25,579 nucleotides of DNA from JBBQTU01 sp038213005. Lineage in GTDB: Bacteria; Planctomycetota; Phycisphaerae; Tepidisphaerales; Tepidisphaeraceae. The notes beneath the pieces were generated by a model, which did no database searches, was not told the origin of the DNA, and worked only from the letters and a program-made list of their open reading frames with translations. Numbering within the stretch: the stretch's first letter is position 1; each line of letters begins with the position of its first letter. The DNA lies in assembly GCA_038213005.1 (NCBI GenBank), contig JBBQTU010000029.1, forward strand, positions 1 through 25,579, given 5' to 3'. Positions 1-7,390 of the stretch are shown here, piece after piece. The position numbers were made by a program, and so were the translations under genes.

Positions 1-49
1 TGGCGGCGAGCATGTTCTTGAGAACGGTAGCGTCCCTGGGCAGTTTCAC
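1..49 (-). CDS. Start of an unknown protein, running off the window edge
   Basis: A GTG codon at 49-47 opens a frame with no stop to the window edge, reading VKLPRDATVLKNMLAA. A purine-rich GAAAGG lies five bases upstream (55-60), and a possible promoter (TTGAGT, 17 bases, TAAGCT) lies at 76-104 on the same strand, giving a leader of about 20 bases. Only 16 residues are visible, so no function can be given. The gene would be divergent from the sigma factor. The alternative is that a plus-strand gene ends here: two plus frames are open from base 1 to stops at 69 and 90, but nothing in them favours coding. Confidence 0.4.
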   Translation of the reverse strand, partial: MKLPRDATVLKNMLAA

Positions 50-75
50 AGGCACCTTTCTGAACTAAACGATAC

Positions 76-104
76 AGCTTAGCACCAAACCAGAGGAAAC
101 TCAA
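76..104 (-). promoter_or_regulatory. Possible promoter of the divergent left-edge gene
   Basis: On the minus strand TTGAGT (104-99) is followed after 17 bases by TAAGCT (81-76). The -35 matches 4 of 6 consensus bases and the -10 matches 3 of 6. The spacing and the position about 20 bases before a ribosome site and GTG support it; the weak -10 does not. Confidence 0.3.
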
Positions 105-262
105 TGGTGCGACAAAAGAAAAATGGCCGCAAAGGCCCAAAGGACTCCGCCGGCCGCTTTCCTCGCCTCAATCACTCAGTCTTCAGGTGCGAGAAATGTT
201 TATTCGTCAGGGCTGCTCTGCTGCTGGGTCGGCTGGGAATCGTTGGGAAAGGGAAATCGTGC

Positions 263-291
263 TTGACCCTGCCCTGCTGCGCGCTGATAAT
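263..291 (+). promoter_or_regulatory. Near-consensus promoter abutting the sigma factor ATG
   Basis: TTGACC (263-268), a 17-base spacer and GATAAT (286-291) each match the housekeeping consensus at 5 of 6 positions. Transcription should start near 297-299, while the first in-frame ATG is at 301. If both calls are right the message has a leader of only a few bases, which fits the lack of a ribosome binding site. Confidence 0.6.
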
Positions 292-300
292 TGAAATGGA

Positions 301-1965
301 ATGGCTGAGTTTCGCTCTCATCATCTTGCGGAACTCGCGGGCCAGATGCGTTTCACGCCGCATGACAAGCGGCTTGAGCAACTGGCAGCGGCGGAGGAGT
401 TTCTGTACTCAGTTGATCCGCGCCGCAACTATCCCCTGGACTTCATCACCGAACGCGTCACCAGCTATCGCCCCAAGTCGCCGGCGATCGACTTGGTTCA
501 AGGGCGGGATCTGCAGCATGACATCGGTCTGCTGCTTGAGACCGTGAGCCTGACGCTCGCGCTGAGCGCCACAGACGCCTCTGAGCCCGTGCTGATGATT
601 GACGACCTGGCATCTCGTCTGAATATCGCAAGCAAGACGCTTCAACGATGGCGCCGACGTGGGCTCCCAGCCCGCTACTTCGTGTTCCCCGATGGCAAAC
701 AGAGGATTGGCTTCTTCCTCTCCAGCGTGGAACGGTTCATGCGCAGCCATGCCGAGCAGCCCGAGATGCCGGCGCGAGCGGACGGCCGCGTAAGACAGTT
801 GACTGGCGAGGCTCTGGCTCGCAATGCTCGGCGACTGGCCGCCCAGGGGTGCTGGGCAGAGGAAATCGCCAGGCGCCTGGCCGGACGATTCGGGTGTTCG
901 CCGCTTGCCGTTCTCAGCCATCTTCAGACAGACGCTGTTTCGGGCGCGGCGCTCTGCGGTACTGCGAGTCTGGCCCCTGCGGCTCCGGCAGACGCAGTGC
1001 GGCACCGGATTCTTCGTGCCATTCGCCACGGAGTGTCCCTCCCGCGCGTTGCCCGCCGAACCGGCCTGTCGAGTTATGCTGTCTATCGCGTTTTGATAGA
1101 TCATCGCCTGGCAAGATTGGCGGCCAGGAACGTCAATTTCGTCGACGATCCGCTGTATCATCAGCCCGACGCGGCCGATGCCATCCGCGCTATCGCGTCG
1201 CAGAATCCGCTGCCTGACGCGGTCGACCGCGAGGCCTCGCGCGTGCCGCGCGACCTCCCTCCCTACCTGCGTGAGCTTTATCGTACCCCGCTACTCTCGC
1301 CACCGCAGGAGCGAGCGACCTTCATTGAGTACAACTACCACAAGTCCCGCTTCGCACAGGCACGCCGGCAACTGGATCCCACTCGGGCACGTCGACGCGA
1401 GGTCGAGGCGGCCGAGCATCTAGCTGACGCAGCGGCAGAGGTCCGAAACCGGCTGATCGCCGCCAATCTGCGGCTGGTGGTAAGCGTCGCGAGAAAACAC
1501 ATGAGGGCGCCTTTGTCACTGATGGACCTGGTCAGCGAGGGAAACATCACGCTCATGCGCGCCGTTGAGAGCTTTGACACCCACCGCGGCCATCGTTTCA
1601 GTACCTATGCCACCTTCGCGCTGATGCGCGGGTTTGCCAGGCAGATCCCCCAGATGCTCTGGGAGCACCGAACGTCCGGCCTGGAGCAGCCCAATGTTGC
1701 GGCCATCACCGACTCCCGCGCCGAGCGTACGCAGGAACTGATGGAAACACGGGAGACGGTTGCCTTACTGCTGAAGCGACTGGAGCCTCGCGAACGTGAC
1801 GTGCTCGCGGGCTGTTTCGGGCTTGGTGCCGATGCAGGCCCGCAGACCTGTCAGGAAATCGGCGATCGTCTGGGGATCTCGCGCCAGCGGGTACGGCAGA
1901 TCCAGCAGACCGCGATGGAGAAACTGCGCTGCGCCCGACGTGGCACGCTGCCCGTGGCCATCTAG
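301..1965 (+). CDS. Sigma-70 family RNA polymerase sigma factor with extra N-terminal HTH regions
   Basis: A transcription initiation factor that would direct RNA polymerase to a promoter set. The C-terminal third is sigma-like. Residues about 320-350 resemble region 1.2. Residues about 382-450 are region 2, with the core-binding and -10 recognition stretch RLVVSVARKHM...DLVSEGNITLMRAVESFD...FSTYATFALMRGF. Residues about 485-543 are region 4 with a clear recognition helix (ISRQRVRQIQQTAMEKL). Region 3 is reduced to a short linker. The first 300 residues are unusual: residues 98-148 look like a MerR/excisionase-type helix-turn-helix (ASKTLQRWRRRGLPARYF), and 235-270 like another (ARRTGLSSYAVYRVL). 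ATG 301 is the first start after an in-frame stop at 292-294 and has no Shine-Dalgarno sequence. Similar long sigma factors are known in planctomycetes; the regulon is unknown. Confidence 0.88.
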   Translation: MAEFRSHHLAELAGQMRFTPHDKRLEQLAAAEEFLYSVDPRRNYPLDFITERVTSYRPKSPAIDLVQGRDLQHDIGLLLETVSLTLALSATDASEPVLMIDDLASRLNIASKTLQRWRRRGLPARYFVFPDGKQRIGFFLSSVERFMRSHAEQPEMPARADGRVRQLTGEALARNARRLAAQGCWAEEIARRLAGRFGCSPLAVLSHLQTDAVSGAALCGTASLAPAAPADAVRHRILRAIRHGVSLPRVARRTGLSSYAVYRVLIDHRLARLAARNVNFVDDPLYHQPDAADAIRAIASQNPLPDAVDREASRVPRDLPPYLRELYRTPLLSPPQERATFIEYNYHKSRFAQARRQLDPTRARRREVEAAEHLADAAAEVRNRLIAANLRLVVSVARKHMRAPLSLMDLVSEGNITLMRAVESFDTHRGHRFSTYATFALMRGFARQIPQMLWEHRTSGLEQPNVAAITDSRAERTQELMETRETVALLLKRLEPRERDVLAGCFGLGADAGPQTCQEIGDRLGISRQRVRQIQQTAMEKLRCARRGTLPVAI

Positions 1966-1970
1966 TGGAA

Positions 1971-2013
1971 ATGGGTCGCAAGTCTGGAGACTCGCGACCC
2001 ATCTGATCTTTTC
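1971..2013 (+). terminator. Terminator between the convergent sigma and acidic-protein genes
   Basis: A nine-base-pair stem (ATGGGTCGC at 1971-1979 with GCGACCCAT at 1994-2002) encloses a second short stem AGTC/GACT. A moderately T-rich tail (CTTTTC) follows on the plus strand. It begins six bases after the sigma factor stop. The minus-strand tail is T-poor, so it probably serves mainly the plus-strand gene. Confidence 0.6.
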
Positions 2014-2044
2014 TCGCCGGACAGCACGACACCCCGCTTAGCCT

Positions 2045-2557
2045 TCAGTCATCCTCGTCGCCAAATGCGTCGTACTCGTCGTCGTCATCATCATCTCCGC
2101 CGTCGTCGTACTCGTCTTCTTCTTCGTCGTCATCCTCTTCGTCGTCCTCCTCATCCTCTTCCTCATCGGCGTCTTCTTCCTCGTCTTCCAGTTCCTCGTC
2201 TTCGTCCTCCTCGAACTCCTCTTCTTCCTCGTCCTCGTACTCCTCCAGATCCCCGTCCTCTTCGGCGTCGGGGTCCTTGGTCACGACGCCATCGTCGCCT
2301 TCGGTGTCGGTGCCTGTCTCCGCCTCCTCTTCCTCTTCTTCACCGCCCAACTCTCCGCTGCCCTCGTCGTCCGACTTCTCGTCTTCGCCGGGCTCTTCTT
2401 CCTGTTTGCGCGGACGGCGTTTGGCCGCCACCGGGGTCAGTTCGACCTCCCATGCTTCCAACGGGAAGTCTGCATTGAGCATGGACAGCGCCGTGTCTGT
2501 GGTCGCGTCGGAAGCGAACATCCGAGCCAGCCGGTCGCGTCGTGTTTGAGTCGTCAT
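2045..2557 (-). CDS. Highly acidic low-complexity protein of unknown function
   Basis: Encodes 170 residues. ATG 2557 is preferred over an upstream in-frame ATG at 2590 because AGGGA sits seven bases before it. The first 45 residues look like a normal folded or helical segment (RRDRLARMFASDA, then FPLEAWEVELTPV), followed by a short basic stretch (KRRPRK). From about residue 55 to the end the chain is almost wholly Asp and Glu with some Gly, and is surely disordered. Acidic tails of this kind occur in histone- or ribosome-associated proteins and as ion-binding segments, but nothing here identifies a role. It has its own promoter (2626-2654) and stands apart from sodB, which ends at a terminator. 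The coding strand is a long polypurine tract. Confidence 0.7.
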   Translation of the reverse strand: MTTQTRRDRLARMFASDATTDTALSMLNADFPLEAWEVELTPVAAKRRPRKQEEEPGEDEKSDDEGSGELGGEEEEEEAETGTDTEGDDGVVTKDPDAEEDGDLEEYEDEEEEEFEEDEDEELEDEEEDADEEEDEEDDEEDDDEEEDEYDDGGDDDDDDEYDAFGDEDD

Positions 2558-2625
2558 AGCATGTCCCTGCGTCTTCAAATCTGCTACCAAATCATCCTCC
2601 CCGCCAATGAGGTGGAAGTCGCGGT

Positions 2626-2654
2626 ATTGAAGCGTTATGGCATGAGGACGTCAA
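2626..2654 (-). promoter_or_regulatory. Promoter of the acidic-protein gene
   Basis: TTGACG (2654-2649), a 17-base spacer and TTCAAT (2631-2626) lie about 70 bases before the ATG at 2557. The -35 matches 5 of 6 and the -10 matches 4 of 6 consensus bases. The -10 hexamer and spacing are the same as in the tRNA promoter at 21195-21223. Confidence 0.55.
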
Positions 2655-2736
2655 GGGTATTTTTGACGGTTTACCGAACATCGGGTCCAGATCGCAATTT
2701 AGGAGCTAAATGCACGCGTTCTCTGAGGAAAAACAG

Positions 2737-2762
2737 AAACGCCCCGGCGCGTCGGGGCGTTT
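2737..2762 (-). terminator. Strong intrinsic terminator after sodB
   Basis: A nine-base-pair stem, AAACGCCCC (2737-2745) with GGGGCGTTT (2754-2762), has an eight-base loop and T-rich flanks on both strands (CTGTTTTTCC on the minus strand, CGTTTTTC on the plus strand). It lies 40 bases after the sodB stop and could act in both directions. Confidence 0.85.
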
Positions 2763-2804
2763 CGTTTTTCACAATTCCGTGCCGGCGGAATGCCTGCTCG
2801 GGCT

Positions 2805-3383
2805 TTACAGTTTGGACGCAACAAAATCCCAGTTCACCAAGGCCCAGAACGACTCGACGTACTTCGGCCTGGCGTTGCGATAGTCGATGTAATACGCGTG
2901 TTCCCATACATCGCAGGTGAGAAGTGGTGTGTCGCCACTGGTCATGGGATTGCCGGCGTTGCCGGTCTGGACGATGGCGAGACTGCCGTCCTTTTTCTTC
3001 ACCAGCCACGCCCAGCCTGAGCCGAACTGCGTCACGGCGGCCTGGGCGAATTGCTGTTTGAATGTCGCGAAGCTTCCGAAACCCTTGACGATCGCCGCGG
3101 CCAGTGCGCCCGTGGGCTCGCCGCCGCCCTTGGCCTTCAGGCAGTTCCAGTAGAACGAGTGGTTCCACACCTGAGCGGCATTGTTGAATATCCCGCCCGG
3201 CTGCGCCTTGAGGACGATCTCCTCGAGCGAAAGATTTTCAAACTCCGTCCCGGGCACGAGTTTGTTGAGGTTGTCGACGTACGCCTGATGGTGCTTGCCG
3301 TAGTGATACTCCAGCGTCTCGGCCGAGATCGTGGGGGCCAGGGCATCCTTGGCATAGGGCAACGGGGGCAACGTATGCTGCAT
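2805..3383 (-). CDS. sodB: Superoxide dismutase, Fe type
   Basis: A cytoplasmic enzyme converting superoxide to oxygen and hydrogen peroxide. The 192-residue length is standard for the Fe/Mn family. The four metal ligands are present: H27 in YHYGKHH, H75 in QVWNHSFYW, and D158 and H162 in CDVWEHAYY. The second-shell glutamine is in the N-terminal domain (Q71, just before VWNH) and the C-terminal region reads like Escherichia coli FeSOD (IDYRNARPKYVESFWALVNW), so iron is more likely than manganese. There is no signal peptide. GGAAGGAG stands six bases before the ATG. The gene ends at a strong terminator and follows fmdB, from which a weak hairpin may separate it. In a genome with a hydrogenase this fits protection of iron-sulfur enzymes from oxygen. 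Confidence 0.97.
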   Translation of the reverse strand: MQHTLPPLPYAKDALAPTISAETLEYHYGKHHQAYVDNLNKLVPGTEFENLSLEEIVLKAQPGGIFNNAAQVWNHSFYWNCLKAKGGGEPTGALAAAIVKGFGSFATFKQQFAQAAVTQFGSGWAWLVKKKDGSLAIVQTGNAGNPMTSGDTPLLTCDVWEHAYYIDYRNARPKYVESFWALVNWDFVASKL

Positions 3384-3475
3384 CGCGAACTCCTTCCAGT
3401 TAAGTAGAACAATGCTGATCGGATTTACTGATGCAATGGTAGGCTGGCTGCGGCGAACCAGGCAATGCCCAACTC

Positions 3476-3496
3476 AAGAAAAAGTGCGTTGCCGCA
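3476..3496 (-). terminator. Possible weak terminator after fmdB
   Basis: On the minus strand a four-base-pair stem TGCG/CGCA with a GCAA tetraloop (3496-3485) is followed by CTTTTTCTT. The stem is short, so termination is likely partial. It is the only T-tract hairpin seen between fmdB and sodB. Confidence 0.35.
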
Positions 3497-3553
3497 GGTC
3501 GCTGGACACTGGCGCCCGATTCGTAAGCGAGCGATGCGCCGACCGCCACGAGC

Positions 3554-3901
3554 TCAGTCCTTTTTCGCAGAAGCCTTGGCCGGGGCAGCCGGTGGCGTCG
3601 CGGCGGCGGCCGGTGCGGTTGCCGTGGGACTCGGCGTCGCAGCAGCCCCAGCAGTTGCCGGGGGCGAAGCGGCACCGCCCGCCGCCGAGTCGCTCTTGGC
3701 CGAGGCGTTGTAGTTGGCGGAGCGATAGTCAGTGCAGTAGAACCCGCTGCCCTTGAAGATGATCCCCCCGCCAGTGCCGATCAGTCGGCGCAGTTTCCTC
3801 TTGCCACACTCCGGGCACTGCCTGGCCGGCTCTGCCTTGATGGACTGGAACTTTTCGAACTGATGGCCGCAGCCCTCACACACGTACTCATACGTAGGCA
3901 T
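3554..3901 (-). CDS. FmdB-family zinc ribbon protein
   Basis: A small putative regulatory protein of the FmdB/CxxC_CxxC_SSSS family, 115 residues. The N-terminal domain has two CxxC pairs that would bind one zinc (C8, C11, C29, C32), within YEYVCEGCGHQFEKFQS and CPECGKRKLRRLIG, followed by the usual IIFKGSGFYCTDYR. Residues about 70-115 are a low-complexity Ala/Pro/Thr tail ending in lysines, common in this family and probably disordered. The ATG comes one base after the grpE stop and has GAAGGG upstream, so it is the last gene of dnaJ-grpE-fmdB. Family members have been linked to amidase and formamidase regulation, but the real function is not settled. Confidence 0.9.
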   Translation of the reverse strand: MPTYEYVCEGCGHQFEKFQSIKAEPARQCPECGKRKLRRLIGTGGGIIFKGSGFYCTDYRSANYNASAKSDSAAGGAASPPATAGAAATPSPTATAPAAAATPPAAPAKASAKKD

Positions 3902-3902
3902 G

Positions 3903-4472
3903 TCACCCTTCGATCTTGTTCACCGCAACCTGCGCCGGGCGCAACACCCGATCCCTGAGCATATACCCCTTCTGCAGGAGCAGCACAACCAACGGGACAG
4001 CCGACTCCGCGACGTTTGGATCGTCCTTCTGCATCAGCGCCTGGTGATGAGTGGGATCGAACACATCGCCGGCCTTGGGCGAAATCTCGGTCACGTGCTG
4101 GTGCGAGAGCGCCGCAATCCATTGGTCATAAACGATCCGCATGCCCTTGAGAATTGTCGCGGCGTCACTCTTGGCCGGGTCGGTGCCGATCGCTCGCTCA
4201 AAGTTGTCGGTGATAGGGAGCAGCGCCTTGATGAGTTGGCCGTTGGCGTACTCAATCGCCTGGTCCTTTTCCTGCTGGAGGCGTTTCTGCGCGTTCTTGA
4301 AATCGGCCGTCACCCGCGCCAGGCGTTCGAACAGGGCGTCGCGGTCTTCCTGAAGCTTCTTGAGATCGCTGTCCAACTCGCCCGCCTCGGGCGCCTGTGA
4401 CGCCCCCGCGTCCAAGGCTTCCTCGCTCGGACCGTCGTCGGGCGTCTGAGGCTCATGTTTCGCTTTGTTCAT
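3903..4472 (-). CDS. grpE: GrpE, nucleotide exchange factor for DnaK
   Basis: A cytoplasmic co-chaperone that releases ADP from DnaK. The protein has 189 residues: a charged disordered N-terminus, a long helix (about 36-80, LKKLQEDRDALFERLARVTADFKNAQKR) and the C-terminal beta domain with the family signature VLLLQKGYMLRDRVLRPAQV. GAAAGGGG lies seven bases before the ATG. It sits 34 bases after dnaJ and one base before fmdB, forming one operon. dnaK is not in the window. The order dnaJ-grpE differs from the common hrcA-grpE-dnaK-dnaJ arrangement. Confidence 0.96.
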   Translation of the reverse strand: MNKAKHEPQTPDDGPSEEALDAGASQAPEAGELDSDLKKLQEDRDALFERLARVTADFKNAQKRLQQEKDQAIEYANGQLIKALLPITDNFERAIGTDPAKSDAATILKGMRIVYDQWIAALSHQHVTEISPKAGDVFDPTHHQALMQKDDPNVAESAVPLVVLLLQKGYMLRDRVLRPAQVAVNKIEG

Positions 4473-4506
4473 CTCGCTACCCCTTTCATTCCACCGGTCG
4501 GATCAC

Positions 4507-5643
4507 CTACTGCTTCTTCGCATTCTCTTCTTCGCCAACGAAGAGGTTCTTGAGCTTGTCCAGAAACCCTTTGCGCTGCGGCATCGCTGAGGCGTCTTCA
4601 GTGATCGAGAACTCTCGAAGAATCTGCTTCTGTTTGTCAGTAAGGCGTTTGGGAATCTCGATGATGATCTGCACCATCTGATCCCCCTTGCGCTGCGATC
4701 GCAGGTCCGGAAGGCCCAGTCCTTTGAGTTTGAAGACCTCTCCGTGCTGTGTGCCCGATGGCACATCAAGCGTTTCCTTGCCTTTGAGCGTCGGCACCTC
4801 GATCTTCGTCCCAAGCGCTGCCTGTGTGAACGAGATCGGCACCTGGCACACCAGGTCATTGAGGTGGCGGGAGAACATCGCATGCTCTTTGACCCCGATG
4901 TAGCAGTGCAGATCGCCCGGAGGCCCACCCATCTCGCCGGCTTCGCCCTGACCTGCCACGCGGAGCACTGCTCCGTCGTGCGCCCCGGGCGGGATCTTGA
5001 CCGTCACCTTGGCATTGACCATCTGCCGGCCGTTGCCGCCGCAGTTGGAGCAGTGCTCCTTGATGACGCTGCCGCGTCCATGGCAGTTGGGGCAGGTGGT
5101 GACCATACGAAACATGCCGCCGAAGCCCTGCTGGGCCAGGCGCCCATGGCCGCCGCACTGGGGGCAAGTCATCGGCTTGCTGCCGGCCTTGGCGCCACTT
5201 CCCTCACACTTGGGGCAATAGTCCTGCTTCTCAAACTCGATGGTCTTTTCGCAGCCTTGGGCGACCTCCTGCAGTGTCAGTTCAACCCTGGCCTCCAAGT
5301 CGTATCCCCGCGACGGGCCGCTGCGCTGGCGTCCACCGCCAAACAGCTCGTCCAGGTTGAACATGGAGAAGATGTCCTGCACGTTCATGTGGCTGAAGTC
5401 GTGCTGGCCGCGAACACCCTCAGGACCGTACTGGTCGTACCGACGCCGCTTGTCAGCCTCGGAAAGGACCTCGTATGCCTCGGCACATTCCTTGAACTTT
5501 GCTTCGGAATCGCCTTTGTCGTCCTGGTTGCGATCAGGGTGGTGCTTCATTGCGAGCTTGCGATACGCTCGCTTGATATCCTCTTCGGTGGCATTGCGAT
5601 CAACCCCGAGGACTTCGTAATAATCTCGCTTGCCACCAGCCAT
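4507..5643 (-). CDS. dnaJ: DnaJ, Hsp40 co-chaperone
   Basis: Delivers unfolded proteins to DnaK and stimulates its ATPase. The 378 residues show the complete type I layout: a J domain at 5-72 with the HPD motif (H35-D37), a short Gly/Phe-poor linker (about 75-110, with FGGGR), four CxxCxGxG zinc repeats (C143/C146, C160/C163, C184/C187, C198/C201) and the C-terminal substrate-binding domains to about 345. AGGTG stands before the ATG at 5643. The gene lies directly after the groEL1 terminator and so probably has its own promoter in the 55 bases between (a TAGAAT is at 5680-5675). The G/F linker is shorter than in Escherichia coli DnaJ. Confidence 0.97.
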   Translation of the reverse strand: MAGGKRDYYEVLGVDRNATEEDIKRAYRKLAMKHHPDRNQDDKGDSEAKFKECAEAYEVLSEADKRRRYDQYGPEGVRGQHDFSHMNVQDIFSMFNLDELFGGGRQRSGPSRGYDLEARVELTLQEVAQGCEKTIEFEKQDYCPKCEGSGAKAGSKPMTCPQCGGHGRLAQQGFGGMFRMVTTCPNCHGRGSVIKEHCSNCGGNGRQMVNAKVTVKIPPGAHDGAVLRVAGQGEAGEMGGPPGDLHCYIGVKEHAMFSRHLNDLVCQVPISFTQAALGTKIEVPTLKGKETLDVPSGTQHGEVFKLKGLGLPDLRSQRKGDQMVQIIIEIPKRLTDKQKQILREFSITEDASAMPQRKGFLDKLKNLFVGEEENAKKQ

Positions 5644-5674
5644 GCTGCACCTGTCTCAACGCTTCGGAGCCGAC

Positions 5675-5680
5675 ATTCTA
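5675..5680 (-). promoter_or_regulatory. Candidate -10 box for dnaJ-grpE-fmdB
   Basis: TAGAAT on the minus strand matches 5 of 6 bases of the -10 consensus, 32 bases before the dnaJ ATG and just downstream of the groEL1 terminator. No good -35 lies at the right distance: the candidate is the T run of the terminator itself. Confidence 0.3.
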
Positions 5681-5696
5681 TGCACCTATAACGCAC

Positions 5697-5733
5697 AAAA
5701 AGCCAGCCGGCCGGTTTTCACCGGCCGGCTGGC
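5697..5733 (-). terminator. Strong intrinsic terminator after groEL1
   Basis: A 13-base-pair perfect stem (GCCAGCCGGCCGG at 5702-5714 with its complement at 5721-5733) and six-base loop are followed on the minus strand by TTTTTGTG. It lies 12 bases after the groEL1 stop and separates the groES-groEL1 unit from dnaJ. Confidence 0.92.
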
Positions 5734-5745
5734 AACAACCACGGA

Positions 5746-7368
5746 TCAGATGACCGCGCCGGCAATCGGCTCGGCATCCTTCTTGTCCTTCAGTTCGGTG
5801 ACCAGCACATCGGTCGTCAGTGCCAGGCCGCTCACGCTGGCCGCATTGAGCAGCGCCGTGCGAGCCACCTTGGCAGGATCGATGATGCCAGCCTTGAACA
5901 TGTCCACAAACTCACCGTTGGCGGCGTCGTAGCCATAGGAGACAGTCTTGTTCTCCAGGATACGGTCGACGATGACATCGCCGTCTTCGCCGGCATTGGT
6001 CGCGATCTGGTGCGCGGGTGACCGCAAGGCCTTGGAGACGATCTCAAAGCCGATCTTCTCGTCGCCGCGGGCCTTGGACCGACCCGCATCAACAGCCTCG
6101 ATCGCACGCAGGAACGCCACGCCGCCGCCGGGAACGATGCCCTCTTCGGCGGCCGCGCGGGTTGCGTGCAGCGCGTCGTCGATCAGGTCTTTGCGTTCCT
6201 TCATCTCGGTTTCGGTGTTGGCGCCAGCCTTCACGACGGCAACGCCGCCGGTGAGCTTGGCCAGGCGCTCCTGGAGCTTCTCACGGTCGTAGTCGCTGGT
6301 CGTGATCTCGACCTGCTTACGGATCTGTTCGCAGCGGGTCTGAATGTCCTTCTTGCTGCCGGCGCCTTCGATGATGAGCGTCTTGTCCTTGTCCATCACG
6401 ATGCGCTTGGCCCGGCCGAGGTCGGACAACTCGACGTTTTCAAGCTTGGTGCCCAGGTCCTCGCTGATGAAGCTGCCGCCGGTCAGCGTGGCGATATCGC
6501 CCATCATGGCCTTGCGGCGATCACCGAAGCCCGGAGCCTTCACTGCACAGATGTTCAGCACGCCGCGAAGCTTGTTGACCACGAGCGCCGCCAGGGCTTC
6601 GCTCTCAACGTCCTCGGCGATGATCACCAGCGGCTTGGCGGCCGTGACGACCTTGTTCAGCAGCGGAAGCAGTTCCGCCAGGTTGGAAATCTTCTTCTCG
6701 TGGATGAGGATGTACGCATCCTCCATCACGGCTTCCAGCGTCGTCGGATTGGTCAGAAAATAGGGTGACAGATAGCCCTTGTCGAACTGCATGCCTTCGG
6801 TGTACTCCAGCACGCTCTCGGTTCCCTTGCCTTCATCGACGGTGATGACGCCTTCCTTGCCGACCTTCTCCATGGCGTCGGCCATGAGCTGGCCGATGAG
6901 TTCATCGCCGTTGGCGGAAATGGTGGCAACGCGTTTGTAGTCCTCGTGGCCCTTGACCTTCTTGGCCATGCCGGTGATCGCGTCGGCCGCAACCTCTGCG
7001 GCCTTGAGGATCCCGCGCTGCACGATGACCGGATTCACACCCGAGGCTGCATACTTGAGGCCTTCGAGATAGATCGCCTCGGCGAGCACCACGGCGGTCG
7101 TGGTGCCGTCGCCGGCCACATCGCCGGTCTTGCTGGCGACGGTGTTCACCAGCTTAGCGCCCATGTTCTCAAACGGCTGGGGCAGTTCGATCTCCTTCGA
7201 GACCGAGACGCCGTCCTTGGTGATGCGGGGCGAGCCCCACGACTTCTGCAGGATGACGTTGCGGCCGCGAGGCCCCAGCGTCGCCTTGACCGCCCTCGCA
7301 AGCTGCGAAAGGCCGCAGGCGATCTGGTTCCGGGCGTTCACGTCGAACATCAACTGTTTTGCTGCCAT
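5746..7368 (-). CDS. groEL: GroEL chaperonin, copy 1 (groES-linked, no GGM tail)
   Basis: A 60-kDa ATP-dependent protein-folding chaperonin, 540 residues. It has the nucleotide-binding stretch VAGDGTTTAVVLAEA with catalytic D87, the equatorial LGPRGRNV and ITKDGVSV motifs, and the second signature ALHATRAAAEEGIVPGGG. The C-terminus reads KDKKDAEPIAGAVI and lacks the flexible Gly-Gly-Met tail normally lining the cavity. The start is fixed by GGAG seven bases upstream. It follows groES by 95 bases that hold an inverted repeat (7391-7447). It is clearly different in sequence from the second GroEL at 8847-10496, so the two are old paralogs and not a recent duplication. In multi-chaperonin bacteria, copies without the GGM tail often have narrowed client sets; whether this is so here is unknown. 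Confidence 0.97.
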   Translation of the reverse strand: MAAKQLMFDVNARNQIACGLSQLARAVKATLGPRGRNVILQKSWGSPRITKDGVSVSKEIELPQPFENMGAKLVNTVASKTGDVAGDGTTTAVVLAEAIYLEGLKYAASGVNPVIVQRGILKAAEVAADAITGMAKKVKGHEDYKRVATISANGDELIGQLMADAMEKVGKEGVITVDEGKGTESVLEYTEGMQFDKGYLSPYFLTNPTTLEAVMEDAYILIHEKKISNLAELLPLLNKVVTAAKPLVIIAEDVESEALAALVVNKLRGVLNICAVKAPGFGDRRKAMMGDIATLTGGSFISEDLGTKLENVELSDLGRAKRIVMDKDKTLIIEGAGSKKDIQTRCEQIRKQVEITTSDYDREKLQERLAKLTGGVAVVKAGANTETEMKERKDLIDDALHATRAAAEEGIVPGGGVAFLRAIEAVDAGRSKARGDEKIGFEIVSKALRSPAHQIATNAGEDGDVIVDRILENKTVSYGYDAANGEFVDMFKAGIIDPAKVARTALLNAASVSGLALTTDVLVTELKDKKDAEPIAGAVI

Positions 7369-7390
7369 ATCAATTCTCCATCAGTCGAAT

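Noticed and set aside
104..547. 147-codon plus-strand open frame before and into the sigma gene
   Set aside because: No ribosome site, odd composition, and it runs out of frame through the sigma factor.
2040..2420. Tandem repeat or CRISPR-like array in the GAR/GAY tract
   Set aside because: There is no fixed period or spacer structure; it is simple acidic-codon low complexity within a coding frame.
2065..2478. Arg/Pro/Leu-rich plus-strand open frame opposite the acidic gene
   Set aside because: A by-product of the complementary polypyrimidine strand; the minus strand has the promoter and ribosome site.
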